A stretch of DNA of 64,000 nt from Streptomonospora nanhaiensis (GTDB taxonomy: Bacteria; Actinomycetota; Actinomycetes; Streptosporangiales; Streptosporangiaceae): positions 3,038,001-3,102,000 of the forward strand of contig NZ_CP113264.1 of the NCBI RefSeq assembly GCF_026642255.1, written 5' to 3'. Each line of letters opens with the position of its first letter. The first letter of the stretch is position 1. Shown here in pieces: positions 40,607 through 50,426 of the stretch. The notes beneath the pieces were generated by a model that was given only the letters and a program-made list of their open reading frames with translations, was not told where the DNA came from and made no database searches. A program made the position numbers and the translations under genes.

Positions 40607-40942
40607 TCAGGGCTGCGGTGCGGACTTCCCGGCACGCAGGGTCGCGATGAGGGTCGCGACGTGTCCGGCGTCGCCCATCGCTCCGACCTCCAGGGCCAGG
40701 GCGTGGACCACCTCCAGGGCGCGGACGACCTCGGTGCTGCCCGTTCCGCCGTTCAGGACGTGGGTGATCTGCGACCTGGGGTAGCGGCGGTGTCCGCCGA
40801 GGGTCTTGACCGAGGCCAGGCGGCCGTCCTTCTCCCAGCGGGTGACGGTCTTGGGGTCGACGCGGAACAGGCGGGCGACCTCTCCGGGGGTGAGCAGGGC
40901 CTCGGCGTTCTCGACCAGGTCGGGCAGGGGTGCGGTGGGCAC
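40607..40942 (-). CDS. BldC/MerR-like HTH regulator
   Basis: 111 residues. LLTPGEVARLFRVDPKTVTRW, then EKDGRLASVKTLGGHRRYPRSQI is the BldC-type winged HTH. BldC proteins bind asymmetrically to direct repeats and time development in streptomycetes. The C-terminal 40 residues (VVRALEVVHALALEVGAMGDAGHVATLIATL) form an extra helix pair not present in the 68-residue BldC, so this is a paralogue. Confidence 0.85.
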   Translation of the reverse strand: MPTAPLPDLVENAEALLTPGEVARLFRVDPKTVTRWEKDGRLASVKTLGGHRRYPRSQITHVLNGGTGSTEVVRALEVVHALALEVGAMGDAGHVATLIATLRAGKSAPQP

Positions 40943-41155
40943 GGTGGTTCTCCGTCAGCGTGTGTCGTCGGTTGTCGGTCGTCGGGTGTGTGCGTGTGGC
41001 GGGTGGGGGTCGGGTCCGGTCCGGGGAAGTACGACCGGACCCGAGCGGGTGGGGCGGGGCCGCCGGCCCCCCTTTTCGGCGGCGGCCCCGCGGCCCGGCG
41101 CGAACGCACCGGGCGGGGAACCTCCGAGCGGAACGGTGTCGCCCGGAGGGGGTTC

Positions 41156-41383
41156 TCAGGGGGAGCGGCCGGAGGCGACCGTGCGGGCCACGTGCCGCAT
41201 CTGCCGGGAGAGCCGGTCGGGGTCGGCGTAGCGCAGCGGGACCACCTGGGCCGGGCCGAGGAAGAACGCCACCCACACGCGCAGGGAGTACGACCACATC
41301 ACCCACCAGTCCGGGTGGTGGTAGGTAAGCGATGCGGCCACCTGCCGGTACTCGCGGTCCAGCTCCGGGGTCCACCCGCTCAC
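41156..41383 (-). CDS. Small protein coupled to the ATP-binding protein
   Basis: 75 residues, not recognised, rich in aromatic residues (LTYHHPDWWVMWSYSLRVWVAF). The GTG at 41383 overlaps the stop of the upstream ATPase gene by 4 nt, so the two are translated together. It may be an adaptor in the XRE/anti-sigma type regulatory set. Confidence 0.65.
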   Translation of the reverse strand: MSGWTPELDREYRQVAASLTYHHPDWWVMWSYSLRVWVAFFLGPAQVVPLRYADPDRLSRQMRHVARTVASGRSP

Positions 41384-41874
41384 GAGTTCTCCACCTTCGC
41401 GCGGATCGTCAGCGGCCCCGACCCTGCACCGGGGATCGCCCAGTCCCACTCCCAGTACACGGCGAGCTGGTCCACCAGGTGCAGGCCCGGGAGGGGTGCG
41501 AGGCGGGGGCCACCCAGACGGGGGTAGGGGATCACCGAGTCCGGGCGGGGACCGCCGTCGGTGACAGCGATGGTGATGAGGAACGGGTCGATGTCGAGGA
41601 CCACCCGCACGGTTCCGCCGGGGTCCCCGGAACGGGTGTGCTTGTGCGCGTTCGAGGTGAGCGCCTCGGCCACCAGCGAGACCGGTTTCGCGGCCCGCCG
41701 GGGGGTCATGGCCCGCACCCACTTGGCCAGGGCGTTGTAGTCGCGCTCGTGGCCGAGGACGATGCCGTGCCGGTGGGGCTCGGAGAACGCGATGCGGTGC
41801 GGGTACGGGACACCGGCGGGCTCGGGTTCGGGGTCTGCGTCTGGCTTTGGTGCGGCGGTGCCGGTAGGCTTCAT
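41380..41874 (-). CDS. RsbW/SpoIIAB-like ATP-binding protein
   Basis: 164 residues from ATG 41874, which follows GAGGTGA; an upstream ATG at 41940 would add 22 residues. The HATPase N-box is VSLVAEALTSNAHKHT and the G1 region is ITIAVTDGGPRPD, then GLHLVDQLAVYWEW. It belongs to the single-domain histidine-kinase-like ATPases that act as anti-sigma or signalling proteins and commonly neighbour XRE-DUF397 pairs in actinomycetes. Confidence 0.82.
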   Translation of the reverse strand: MKPTGTAAPKPDADPEPEPAGVPYPHRIAFSEPHRHGIVLGHERDYNALAKWVRAMTPRRAAKPVSLVAEALTSNAHKHTRSGDPGGTVRVVLDIDPFLITIAVTDGGPRPDSVIPYPRLGGPRLAPLPGLHLVDQLAVYWEWDWAIPGAGSGPLTIRAKVENS

Positions 41875-42162
41875 TTGCTTCACCTCATGTCTTTTCGGGA
41901 CAGGTGGGGCTTTTTGCCCTGGTGCCGCAGCGAACGGCATCGGGGCGTTTTTATGGCTTAATCTGGTGGTGCGTCCGGTTTGGCCACATGCCAGTCAGTC
42001 GCGTCCGAGGTCTGGTGCTGTGGTGTTGCGGTTAACGACAAGATTCCACCAATGCACGAGCATTTAAAGGCCGGAACGTAACCCCGCCACTCTTGTATAG
42101 ATCGACGCAACTTCTAGCAAATTTCAGTAGACTTAGCACAAGCCGACTGCTTTGATGGACCC

Positions 42163-42993
42163 ATGCAAGACGTCGATGGCCGCAAGGTTCCGGATGTACG
42201 TTTCGGCATGGCGCTAATGCGGCAGCGCAAACGAGCTGGAAAGACCCAAGGTGCACTGGCCTCGCACATAAAGTGCACAACCGGACATATATCCCATGTG
42301 GAGAACGGGCGGAGGGCTCTGAGTGAGGCTTCTGTCGCCGAGGTTGACGCATTCCTCGACGCCGGGGGTCGCCTCATCCGCACCTATGGTGATCTGTACG
42401 AACCGGACAGTGTGGATTGGCTGGGGCAACTCCACGAACACCAGGCCTCGGCGGAGGTGATCCGCGAATACCACAACAGCGTGTTCCCTGGAGTGATTCA
42501 GGTGAGCTCCTACGCGCGTGCCGTGTTCAGTTCCGGGTCGCCATGGTTGGGCGAGGAGGGGATCAAGGAACGCGTGGCGGTCAGGCTCGAACGTTCCAAG
42601 GTCGTTCTACGCGCAAATGGTCCGCAATACCATGTAGTGCTCGATGACATCGTGCTTCACCGTCCCGTGGGGCCGCCCTCGACCATGAAGGAGCAGATCG
42701 ACGAGGTCATTAAGAAGGCCGAGTCAGGCAGAATCATGTTGCAGATGCACGGTTGGGGCCAGTACCCCAACCCCGGTCTCGACGGGCCATACTCGGTACT
42801 GATGTCAGTAGGAGCCCCGGATCTGGTCTACGTGGAGTCGATCTACGGTGGCCAGTCAACTGATGACCCGGTGTCGGTGCGGCAGTTCGGGGTGCTGTTC
42901 AGTAGATTGCAGGCGAACGCCCGCTCACCGGGCGATTCGTTGACGTTGTTGAAGGAGTGGAGTGAGCGGTATGGCAAGGCCCAGGCAGCCTGA
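42163..42993 (+). CDS. XRE-family HTH regulator with DUF5753
   Basis: 276 residues. HTH: FGMALMRQRKRAGKTQGALA then TTGHISHVENGRRALSE. DUF5753 follows (VIREYHNSVFPGVIQVSSYARA). The downstream DUF397 gene overlaps its 3' end, giving the classic pair. A Streptomyces homologue pair (BldB/WhiJ-like) is tied to development. The region upstream (41941-42162) holds the divergent promoters and is comparatively AT-rich. Confidence 0.88.
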   Translation: MQDVDGRKVPDVRFGMALMRQRKRAGKTQGALASHIKCTTGHISHVENGRRALSEASVAEVDAFLDAGGRLIRTYGDLYEPDSVDWLGQLHEHQASAEVIREYHNSVFPGVIQVSSYARAVFSSGSPWLGEEGIKERVAVRLERSKVVLRANGPQYHVVLDDIVLHRPVGPPSTMKEQIDEVIKKAESGRIMLQMHGWGQYPNPGLDGPYSVLMSVGAPDLVYVESIYGGQSTDDPVSVRQFGVLFSRLQANARSPGDSLTLLKEWSERYGKAQAA

Positions 42994-43156
42994 GCAGGGT
43001 CCGTGGCACAAGTCCAAGCGAAGCAACGGCTCTCAGAACTGCGTCGAGGTGTCCGAGGGTACGCACGTGTTTGTGAGGGACACTCAGAACCGTGAACGCG
43101 GACACGTGGAGTTCAGCCGGGAGGCGTGGACACAGGCGTTGAGGGCTATGAAGTAG
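42962..43156 (+). CDS. DUF397 protein
   Basis: 64 residues from GTG 42962 behind AAGGAG; ATG 42971 is possible. WHKSKRSNGSQNCVEVSEG, VFVRDTQNRERGHVEFSREAW is the full DUF397 signature. These small proteins bind the neighbouring XRE-DUF5753 regulator and antagonise it, a toxin-antitoxin-like or anti-regulator relation. It overlaps the regulator gene by 32 nt. Confidence 0.9.
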   Translation: MSGMARPRQPEQGPWHKSKRSNGSQNCVEVSEGTHVFVRDTQNRERGHVEFSREAWTQALRAMK

Positions 43157-43175
43157 CCCCTCCGTTGGAACAGAT

Positions 43176-43206
43176 CGGACCCCGCCACGGATATTGGCGG
43201 GGTCCG
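43176..43206 (+). terminator. Terminator after the XRE-DUF397 pair
   Basis: A 12-bp perfect stem (CGGACCCCGCCA / TGGCGGGGTCCG) with a 7-nt loop starts 20 nt after the DUF397 stop and is followed by GTTCTAT. Confidence 0.75.
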
Positions 43207-43389
43207 GTTCTATGTTCAGCGGGTTCAGGTTACCCCGGGCGCGCGACACACCACCAGGACCAAAGACCCCACCCGCAGTCCCGCCCCCAACCGGGCCACC
43301 AGGCGGGGGCGTCTCGCGGACGTTGGTGCCGGTATGCCACCCGAACCCCGGCCTCACCTCAGGGAACAGCGGACACACTGCCCGAACGG

Positions 43390-44604
43390 CTACCCCACCG
43401 TGGCAGCCGAGCCCAGCGGCCGTAGAACCCCGGCCGGGGAACCCGCCCACAACCGGGTCCCTCCCGCGTCCACGGTCACCCCCAGCTGTTCCCGGCCCGG
43501 CCGACCCGCCCGCTGCCACTCCTCCCACGCCGCGCCGACCTCCGCCCACAGGTCCCGGCCCCCGGCGCGTTCGGTGGCGTAGGGGCCGCCGACCGGTGTG
43601 TACTCGCCCAGCGCCCATGACCTGTCCGGGGTGGCCACGTACACGGACGCCTCGCCCGCGCACTCGGGCCGCTCCTCTGACGCCTCGTAGACGGCGTACC
43701 GCAGGTCGGGCACCAGGTGTCCGAGAACCAGTTGCCATCCGGGGTGCTCGTAGGCGACCAGGCGGGGGTTCACGGTGGTGGTTCCGGCCTGCTTGCCGGG
43801 GTCCTCCTCGTCCACCAGGTCCCGGATGCGGCGGCTGTCGGGACGCTGGGAGCGCAACACCATGAACGGGGCCTCACCGACGATCCGCCCGTGCGCGGTG
43901 TCGTCCTCCCCGACCTCCAGTCGCACCAGCACCCCGGGGCGGGTCCCCACCTCCCAGGGGGTCACGATCACCCCGCCCGGCCACGTCTGCCCCACCCAGG
44001 CGTGGGGGAGGGACCCGCGGGCCGCCACGGTGGAGATCACCCGGTGGAAGCGGTCCGTGCCGAGACCGGTTTCCAGGTGCTCGGCGCCGTCCTCGTCCAG
44101 CACGGTCGGCCGGTAACCGGCGCGGTCGAGGTTGTCGACGGCGACCCGGGCGAGCTCTGTGTCGATCTCGGCGGACACCACCGCCTTCTCCCCGAGCACG
44201 TGACAGAGCAGACCGGTGTTGTAGCCCGTCCCCGTGCCGATCTCCAACACCCGATGCCCCTCGGCGGCGTCGAGCTGTTGGAGCATGTCCACGACCAGCG
44301 ACGGTTGGCTGAGGCTGGAGGTCCGCAACCTGCCCCACCCGGGTTCGCCGTTCGGGCCCCCGGCCGGGTTGCCGTCGTCCACCTGGGTCGCGAGCGCGTA
44401 GTCCTCATGCGCCCAACGGGCGTGGTCGGGGTCGTCGCGGGTGACCGGCATGTAGTACCCGGGGTGGTCGGTGGAGGTAACCCACACGGTGTCGGGGATG
44501 AACCCGGCCCGGTCCACCGCGAGGAACGCCCGGTGCCACTGGGGGTCGATGATGTGGCCCGCGATGGTGAGGGCGCGGGCCAGACGGGCGCCGGGTGTGG
44601 TCAC
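43390..44604 (-). CDS. Protein-isoaspartate methyltransferase homologue, RiPP type
   Basis: 404 residues, nearly twice the length of a housekeeping PIMT. The PIMT core is clear: SLSQPSLVVDMLQQLD, HRVLEIGTGTGYNTGLLCHV (SAM motif I), VVSAEIDTELARVAVDNL, and RVISTVAARGSLPHAWVGQT. About 170 C-terminal residues are extra, as in methyltransferases of graspetide/imiditide-type RiPP loci that turn a precursor Asp into an aspartimide. The GTG at 44604 overlaps the 45-residue peptide gene (GTGA). This is a predicted peptide-tailoring enzyme; the RiPP role is inferred from length and partner. Confidence 0.75.
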   Translation of the reverse strand: MTTPGARLARALTIAGHIIDPQWHRAFLAVDRAGFIPDTVWVTSTDHPGYYMPVTRDDPDHARWAHEDYALATQVDDGNPAGGPNGEPGWGRLRTSSLSQPSLVVDMLQQLDAAEGHRVLEIGTGTGYNTGLLCHVLGEKAVVSAEIDTELARVAVDNLDRAGYRPTVLDEDGAEHLETGLGTDRFHRVISTVAARGSLPHAWVGQTWPGGVIVTPWEVGTRPGVLVRLEVGEDDTAHGRIVGEAPFMVLRSQRPDSRRIRDLVDEEDPGKQAGTTTVNPRLVAYEHPGWQLVLGHLVPDLRYAVYEASEERPECAGEASVYVATPDRSWALGEYTPVGGPYATERAGGRDLWAEVGAAWEEWQRAGRPGREQLGVTVDAGGTRLWAGSPAGVLRPLGSAATVG

Positions 44605-44738
44605 CGGTTGGGGTCCTTGCCGTCGCCGGACTGGGTGGGGAGGGGTTCGCTTCCGTGTTTCTTGGGGTCTTGGCCGTCGCCGCCGGCGGAGCCGCCCTTG
44701 CCGGTGTTGGTGCTGTCGGGTTTGCCGTGATCTCCCAC
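44601..44738 (-). CDS. 45-residue Asp-Gly-rich peptide, candidate RiPP precursor
   Basis: GTG 44738 lies behind CTGGAGGACCCC. The product is Gly/Asp/Lys-rich: MGDHGKPDSTNTGKGGSAGG, then GDGQDPKKHG and QSGDGKDPNR at the end. It has two Asp-Gly steps (GDGQ and GDGK), the sequence most prone to succinimide formation. It is encoded just upstream of, and overlapping, the PIMT homologue with no other enzyme. Too small and GC-skewed to be certain, but the SD, the coupling and the composition fit a modified peptide. Confidence 0.6.
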   Translation of the reverse strand: MGDHGKPDSTNTGKGGSAGGDGQDPKKHGSEPLPTQSGDGKDPNR

Positions 44739-44776
44739 GGGGTCCTCCAGGATGGTTGGGCCTGCCTACCACCGGA

Positions 44777-44802
44777 ACAGTAATCCACCATCCGGTTACT
44801 GT
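44777..44802. promoter_or_regulatory. ACAGTAA-N12-TTACTGT inverted repeat
   Basis: A 7-bp perfect inverted repeat lies about 40-65 bp upstream of the peptide start. It is AT-rich against its surroundings, and a plausible operator for the peptide/methyltransferase transcript. Confidence 0.45.
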
Positions 44803-44998
44803 GAGTGGTTTTGGCTGGAAGTGGCCACCTCGCGCAATCCACCGTCCCAACGCGCGACATGGGGGAGCGGGGCACACGGTCGCCCCGGCTGGCCCCGCAT
44901 CCACGCGGAACGCGCCTTGGCGAACCCCGGCCGCTCCCGCGATCCGGGCCACGGGGGAAGATGCACGGGCGTCCCCCCCCGGCGGTCAAGGAGGCCCC

Positions 44999-46264
44999 AT
45001 GTCCACCACACCACCACCCCCGCCCCTCAGGAACTGGGCCGGGAACGTCGCCTTCTCCCACACGGCGGTGCACCGCCCCTCGACCCTGGACGAACTGCGC
45101 CGCCTCGTCCGCGACAGCCCCAGGATCCGGGCCCTCGGCAGCGGCCACTCCTTCAGCAGGGTGGCCGACTCCGACCACGAGCTGGTCCGCCTCGACGGGA
45201 TGCCGCAGGACATCGTCCTCGACCCCGGGGCGGGGACCGTGGCGGTGTCCGCCGGAACGAGCTACGCCGACCTCTCCGCCGCCCTGCACCAGGACGGGTT
45301 CGCCCTCGCGAACATGGCCTCCCTGCCGCACATCTCCGTCGCCGGATCGTGCGCCACCGGCACCCACGGCTCCGGGGACGGGCAGCGCTGCCTCGCCGCC
45401 TCCGTGCGGGCCGTGCGGATGGTCGGCCCGGAGGGCGACCTCGTGGAGCTGTCCCGCGACACCGACCCCGACACGTTCCCCGGCGCGGTGATCTCCCTCG
45501 GTGCGCTCGGCGTCGTCACCCGGCTCACCCTGGACGTCGAGCCCGCCTTCGAGGTCGCCCAGCGCGTCCACCTCGACGTGCCCCTGGACGCGGTGGCCGA
45601 GCGGTTCGACGCGGTGTTCGGCGCCGCGTACAGCGTGAGCGCGTTCACCGACTGGGCCCGGGGCGCCGCCGACGTGTGGCTCAAGCACCGGACCGACCTG
45701 CCCGAGCGCCCGTGGGAGGGCGGACGGCCGGCGGATGGACCGGTGCACCCCGTGCCGGGCATGCCGGCGGAGTCCTGCACCGTGCAGCTGGGGGTCTCCG
45801 GGCCCTGGCACGAGCGGCTGCCGCACTTCCGGCCCGACGTGACGCCGAGCGCGGGCGACGAGCTCCAGTCGGAGCTGTACCTGCCACGGGAGCAGGCGGC
45901 GCGGGCCTTCGCCGCCCTGCGCGGCATCGGGCACAAGGTGGCCCCGCTCCTGCACGTGTCGGAGGTGCGCACGGTGCGCGGGGACGACCTGTGGCTGAGC
46001 CCCGCCCACGGCCGCGACTCCGTGACGTTCCACTTCACCTGGGTCAGCGACGCGGAGGCGGTGGTGGCCGTCCTGGCCGAGGTGGAGGGGCTCCTGGCGC
46101 CCCTGGGCGCCCGGCCGCACTGGGGGAAGCTCACCACGCTCTCGGCCGGGGACATCGTCGCGGGGTACGGGCGCGCGGAGGACTTCGCCCGCCTGGCGCG
46201 GAGCATGGACCCCGGCGGCACGTTCCGCAACGCCTTCACCGACGCGCTGTTCCCCCGGGGATGA
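44999..46264 (+). CDS. Alditol-oxidase-like FAD-dependent oxidoreductase
   Basis: 421 residues from ATG 44999, with AAGGAGG directly upstream. NWAGNVAFSHTAVHRPSTLDEL, ALGSGHSFSRVAD (the His here carries covalent FAD in AldO), ISVAGSCATGTHGSG and the C-terminal DPGGTFRNAFTDALF match VAO-family alditol/xylitol oxidases of streptomycetes. The predicted reaction is sugar alcohol plus O2 to aldose plus H2O2. It is transcribed alone, convergent with argG. Confidence 0.9.
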   Translation: MSTTPPPPPLRNWAGNVAFSHTAVHRPSTLDELRRLVRDSPRIRALGSGHSFSRVADSDHELVRLDGMPQDIVLDPGAGTVAVSAGTSYADLSAALHQDGFALANMASLPHISVAGSCATGTHGSGDGQRCLAASVRAVRMVGPEGDLVELSRDTDPDTFPGAVISLGALGVVTRLTLDVEPAFEVAQRVHLDVPLDAVAERFDAVFGAAYSVSAFTDWARGAADVWLKHRTDLPERPWEGGRPADGPVHPVPGMPAESCTVQLGVSGPWHERLPHFRPDVTPSAGDELQSELYLPREQAARAFAALRGIGHKVAPLLHVSEVRTVRGDDLWLSPAHGRDSVTFHFTWVSDAEAVVAVLAEVEGLLAPLGARPHWGKLTTLSAGDIVAGYGRAEDFARLARSMDPGGTFRNAFTDALFPRG

Positions 46265-46278
46265 GCGCGGGCGGACCC

Positions 46279-46302
46279 GCGGCACCGATATTCCGGTGCC
46301 GC
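46279..46302. terminator. Hairpin after the alditol oxidase
   Basis: A 9-bp perfect stem (GCGGCACCG / CGGTGCCGC) with an AT-rich 6-nt loop, 14 nt past the oxidase stop. Confidence 0.6.
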
Positions 46303-46353
46303 AGGGCCGCCCGTCGTCGTGGGAGGGCCGCAAGACCGGGCCCTGCGGACCCG

Positions 46354-46395
46354 CCGCCGTCCGCACCGGCCCCCGGAAGGCGGTGCGGACGGCGG
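46354..46395. terminator. Strong hairpin at the end of argG
   Basis: A 15-bp perfect stem (CCGCCGTCCGCACCG / CGGTGCGGACGGCGG) with a 12-nt loop lies 9 nt beyond the argG stop, between the convergent genes. Confidence 0.7.
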
Positions 46396-46404
46396 GAGCG
46401 GACC

Positions 46405-47928
<1,524 letters not shown>

Positions 47929-47996
47929 TCATCCCCGGGGGCCGCGCCCCGGCACCCGGCGGGCCGCGTCCCCGCGACCCGCCCCGCGCCCCTCCG

Positions 47997-48752
47997 TCAC
48001 CGTTCCGCTTCGAGGTGCCTCCAGCGCACCGGGTCGAACGCCGCGGACGTGCCCCCGCCCTCGCGGGAGGCCCCCGCCGGCGCGCGGGCGCCGGCGCACT
48101 CCAGCACCAGCATCTCCGGGTCCCCCGGGGCGAACGCGTAGTCCACCCGCTCCACCCGGGAGGGGACGCCGCACTCCGCCAGCGACTCCCGCATCCGCTC
48201 CAGCGCCGGATACCGCTTGTTGCTCGTGTGCTGGAACAGCGGGTACAGCCGTACCTGTCCACGGGACACGCGCACCAGCTCCAGGAGCGCGTCCCGGTGC
48301 CACCCCTCGCCCAGCTGCTCGCCGTAGGAGAACAGCAGGTGGGAGCTGAGCACGAGGTCGAACGAGCGGTCCGCGAACGGCAGGTCCGGCAGCGACCCCG
48401 CGACGTACCTCCCGGGCCGCGCCGCGACGTCCGCGCCGAACGCGCGCGCCGAGCGCGAGCGCATCCGCGTGTACCGCGCCGGGCCGCCGAACCAGCTCCA
48501 GTCGTACTCCCCGGCGCGCTCGACCAGCTCCGCGTGCTTGTGCTCGTTCTCCCGCAGGGCCAGCTCCCCCAGCCCCTCCCGGCCCGGCCCGTACTGGGGG
48601 TCCACGGCCACCGCGTCCGCGCCCCGGGCCCCGGCCTCCGCCACGAAGCCCGCGGCGCCGCCGGGGCAGTCCAGGATCCGCAGCGACAGGTCGTGGTCCG
48701 AGAGCGAGAACATCGCCCGGTACTCCTCGAAGGAGCGAGCGCTCACGAACAC
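47997..48752 (-). CDS. Class I SAM-dependent methyltransferase
   Basis: 251 residues from GTG 48752. Motif I is LRILDCPGGAAGFVAEAGARG, followed by AVDPQYG; SLPDLPFADRSFDLVLSSHLLF is motif II/III. It lies 4 nt downstream of the SDR gene in the minus-strand cluster, so it is part of that operon. It is probably an O- or N-methyltransferase acting on the NRPS-derived product; the position of methylation cannot be told. Confidence 0.82.
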   Translation of the reverse strand: MFVSARSFEEYRAMFSLSDHDLSLRILDCPGGAAGFVAEAGARGADAVAVDPQYGPGREGLGELALRENEHKHAELVERAGEYDWSWFGGPARYTRMRSRSARAFGADVAARPGRYVAGSLPDLPFADRSFDLVLSSHLLFSYGEQLGEGWHRDALLELVRVSRGQVRLYPLFQHTSNKRYPALERMRESLAECGVPSRVERVDYAFAPGDPEMLVLECAGARAPAGASREGGGTSAAFDPVRWRHLEAER

Positions 48753-48756
48753 CCGC

Positions 48757-49569
48757 TCACCCCCGCCCGACGAAGGGCATCGTCGTCGGCAGCACCGTCA
48801 GGTACTGCACGTTGGCCTCCAGGGGCATCGACGCCATCAGCAGCAGCGACTCCGTGAACCTCTCCACGGGGATGGTCTGCTCCACCGCCATCGTCCCGTC
48901 GGCCTGCATCGCGGGCGGCTGCGGGCCGCCGTCCGCCGGGGCCACGTTGCCCACGTCGATCTGCCCGCAGGCGATGCCGTGCGCCCGACCGTCCAGGGAC
49001 AGGGCCCGGGTCAGGCCCAGGACCGCGTGCTTGGCCGTGGTGTAGGCGACGGAGTGGGGCCGCGGCACGTGGGCGGACGGGGCCCCGTTGTTGATGATGC
49101 GCCCGCCCGGCGGCGACTGCCCGCGCATCACGCGGAACGCCTCCTGCGCGCACAGGAAGGTCCCGGTGACGGTGGTGTCCATGATCCGCCGCCAGTCCTC
49201 CACCGCCACCTCCTCCACGGGCGTGCGGGGGACCGCCGCCCCCGCGTTGTTGAACAGCAGGTCCACCCGGCCGAACCGCTCGCGCACCGCGGCGAACAGC
49301 GCCTCCACCTCCGCGGGGCTGCGGATGTCGGTCGGCACGGCCAGGACCCGGTCGGCGTCCGGCCCGGCGAGGCCGACGGTCTCCTCCAGCGCCTCCTTGC
49401 GGCGCCCGGCCACCGCGACCGACCAGCCGTCCGCGAGCAGCGCGAGCGAGGCCGCCCTGCCCAGGCCGCTGCCGCCCCCGGTGACCACGGCGGTCCCGCG
49501 CGCGTGCGCCCGGACCGCGTCCCGTCCCCCCGCGCGCCCCGGCGCGCGGTCCTCCCCGCGGGGGCTCAC
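48757..49569 (-). CDS. SDR-family oxidoreductase of the NRPS cluster
   Basis: 270 residues. TAVVTGGGSGLGRAASLAL binds the cofactor; LLFNNAGAAVPR, RIINNGAPSAH (an Asn-Gly-Ala-Pro-Ser version of the catalytic Ser region) and VAYTTAKHAV (Tyr-x-x-x-Lys) complete the active site. Its GTG start overlaps the TauD stop by 4 nt. It probably oxidises a hydroxyl made by the oxygenase, or reduces the aldehyde released by the NRPS reductase domain. Confidence 0.87.
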   Translation of the reverse strand: MSPRGEDRAPGRAGGRDAVRAHARGTAVVTGGGSGLGRAASLALLADGWSVAVAGRRKEALEETVGLAGPDADRVLAVPTDIRSPAEVEALFAAVRERFGRVDLLFNNAGAAVPRTPVEEVAVEDWRRIMDTTVTGTFLCAQEAFRVMRGQSPPGGRIINNGAPSAHVPRPHSVAYTTAKHAVLGLTRALSLDGRAHGIACGQIDVGNVAPADGGPQPPAMQADGTMAVEQTIPVERFTESLLLMASMPLEANVQYLTVLPTTMPFVGRG

Positions 49570-50426
49570 CGGCTGCCCGTGTTCATCCACGCCCGCAGCA
49601 CCCGGCGCGCGCGGGGGCCGGGCTCGTCCACGTAGGGGGAGCGCCCGTGCAGGACCCTGCTGTTGCGGATGAGCAGCAGGTCGCCCGCCGCCAGCCGCAG
49701 GCCGAAGGCGATCTCCGGCCGGTAGAGGACCTCGTCGAGGACGTCGAGGGCCTCCCACTGGCGCTCGGTCAGGGGCGGCCCGCCCCTCTCGGGCGAGGTG
49801 CGCACGGTACGGGTCTGGTAGTAGCAGCCCACCGTCCCGTCCTCCTGGGTGAACAGGATCGGGGAGACGATGACCTGCTGCCCGGCCCGCCCCGTCCGGT
49901 CGAAGGTCCAGTCCTCCTCCAGGGTCGCCAGGACGTCCGGGCGCTCCCGCTCGATGATCTCCCGCACGTACCGCGCGCTCGCGAGCTTGGTGTCGCCCCC
50001 GCCCAGCACGGCGGGCTGGAGGCAGAGCAGGACGAGCACGTCGCAGGTGTCGCAGTGGAACCCCAGCTCGGTGGCCCCGTCCCCGTCCCGTTCGCGCAGG
50101 ACCTGCCACAGGTCGCCCTGGGCGTTCTGCGGGATGATCTCGCCGAAGTCGCGCATCACGAAGGACAGGGCCTCCACGATCTCCCCGCCGTCCGCGGACG
50201 CGTCCATCAGGTTGGGCACGTGGGCGAAGCCCACCGAGCGGATGCTCTCCTCCGTGAAGGCGCGGAGCCCGTCGCGCACGTGCGCGGCCCCGTCCCACCT
50301 CCCGGCGGTGGCGTCCGCCCAGAGCAGGCGCCTGTCCTCGTCCCCGAGCGGCTGCGACCACAGCGCTCGACGGGTGTCCAGGGTCGTGCTGCCCCAGCCG
50401 ATCTCGGTCACGGTGTCATCGGTCAT
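49566..50426 (-). CDS. TauD-family dioxygenase of the NRPS cluster
   Basis: 286 residues from ATG 50426, overlapping the NRPS 3' end. Iron ligands: His-x-Asp in LGFHCDTCDVL and the distal His in SRVLHGRSPYVD; the Arg in RARRVLRAWM would hold 2-oxoglutarate. NAQGDLWQVLRERDGDGATE and CYYQTRTVRTSPERGG are typical of the family that hydroxylates amino acids, free or carrier-bound (SyrP-like enzymes act on aspartate). With an Asp-specific A domain next door, beta-hydroxylation of aspartate is the simplest hypothesis. Confidence 0.82.
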   Translation of the reverse strand: MTDDTVTEIGWGSTTLDTRRALWSQPLGDEDRRLLWADATAGRWDGAAHVRDGLRAFTEESIRSVGFAHVPNLMDASADGGEIVEALSFVMRDFGEIIPQNAQGDLWQVLRERDGDGATELGFHCDTCDVLVLLCLQPAVLGGGDTKLASARYVREIIERERPDVLATLEEDWTFDRTGRAGQQVIVSPILFTQEDGTVGCYYQTRTVRTSPERGGPPLTERQWEALDVLDEVLYRPEIAFGLRLAAGDLLLIRNSRVLHGRSPYVDEPGPRARRVLRAWMNTGSR

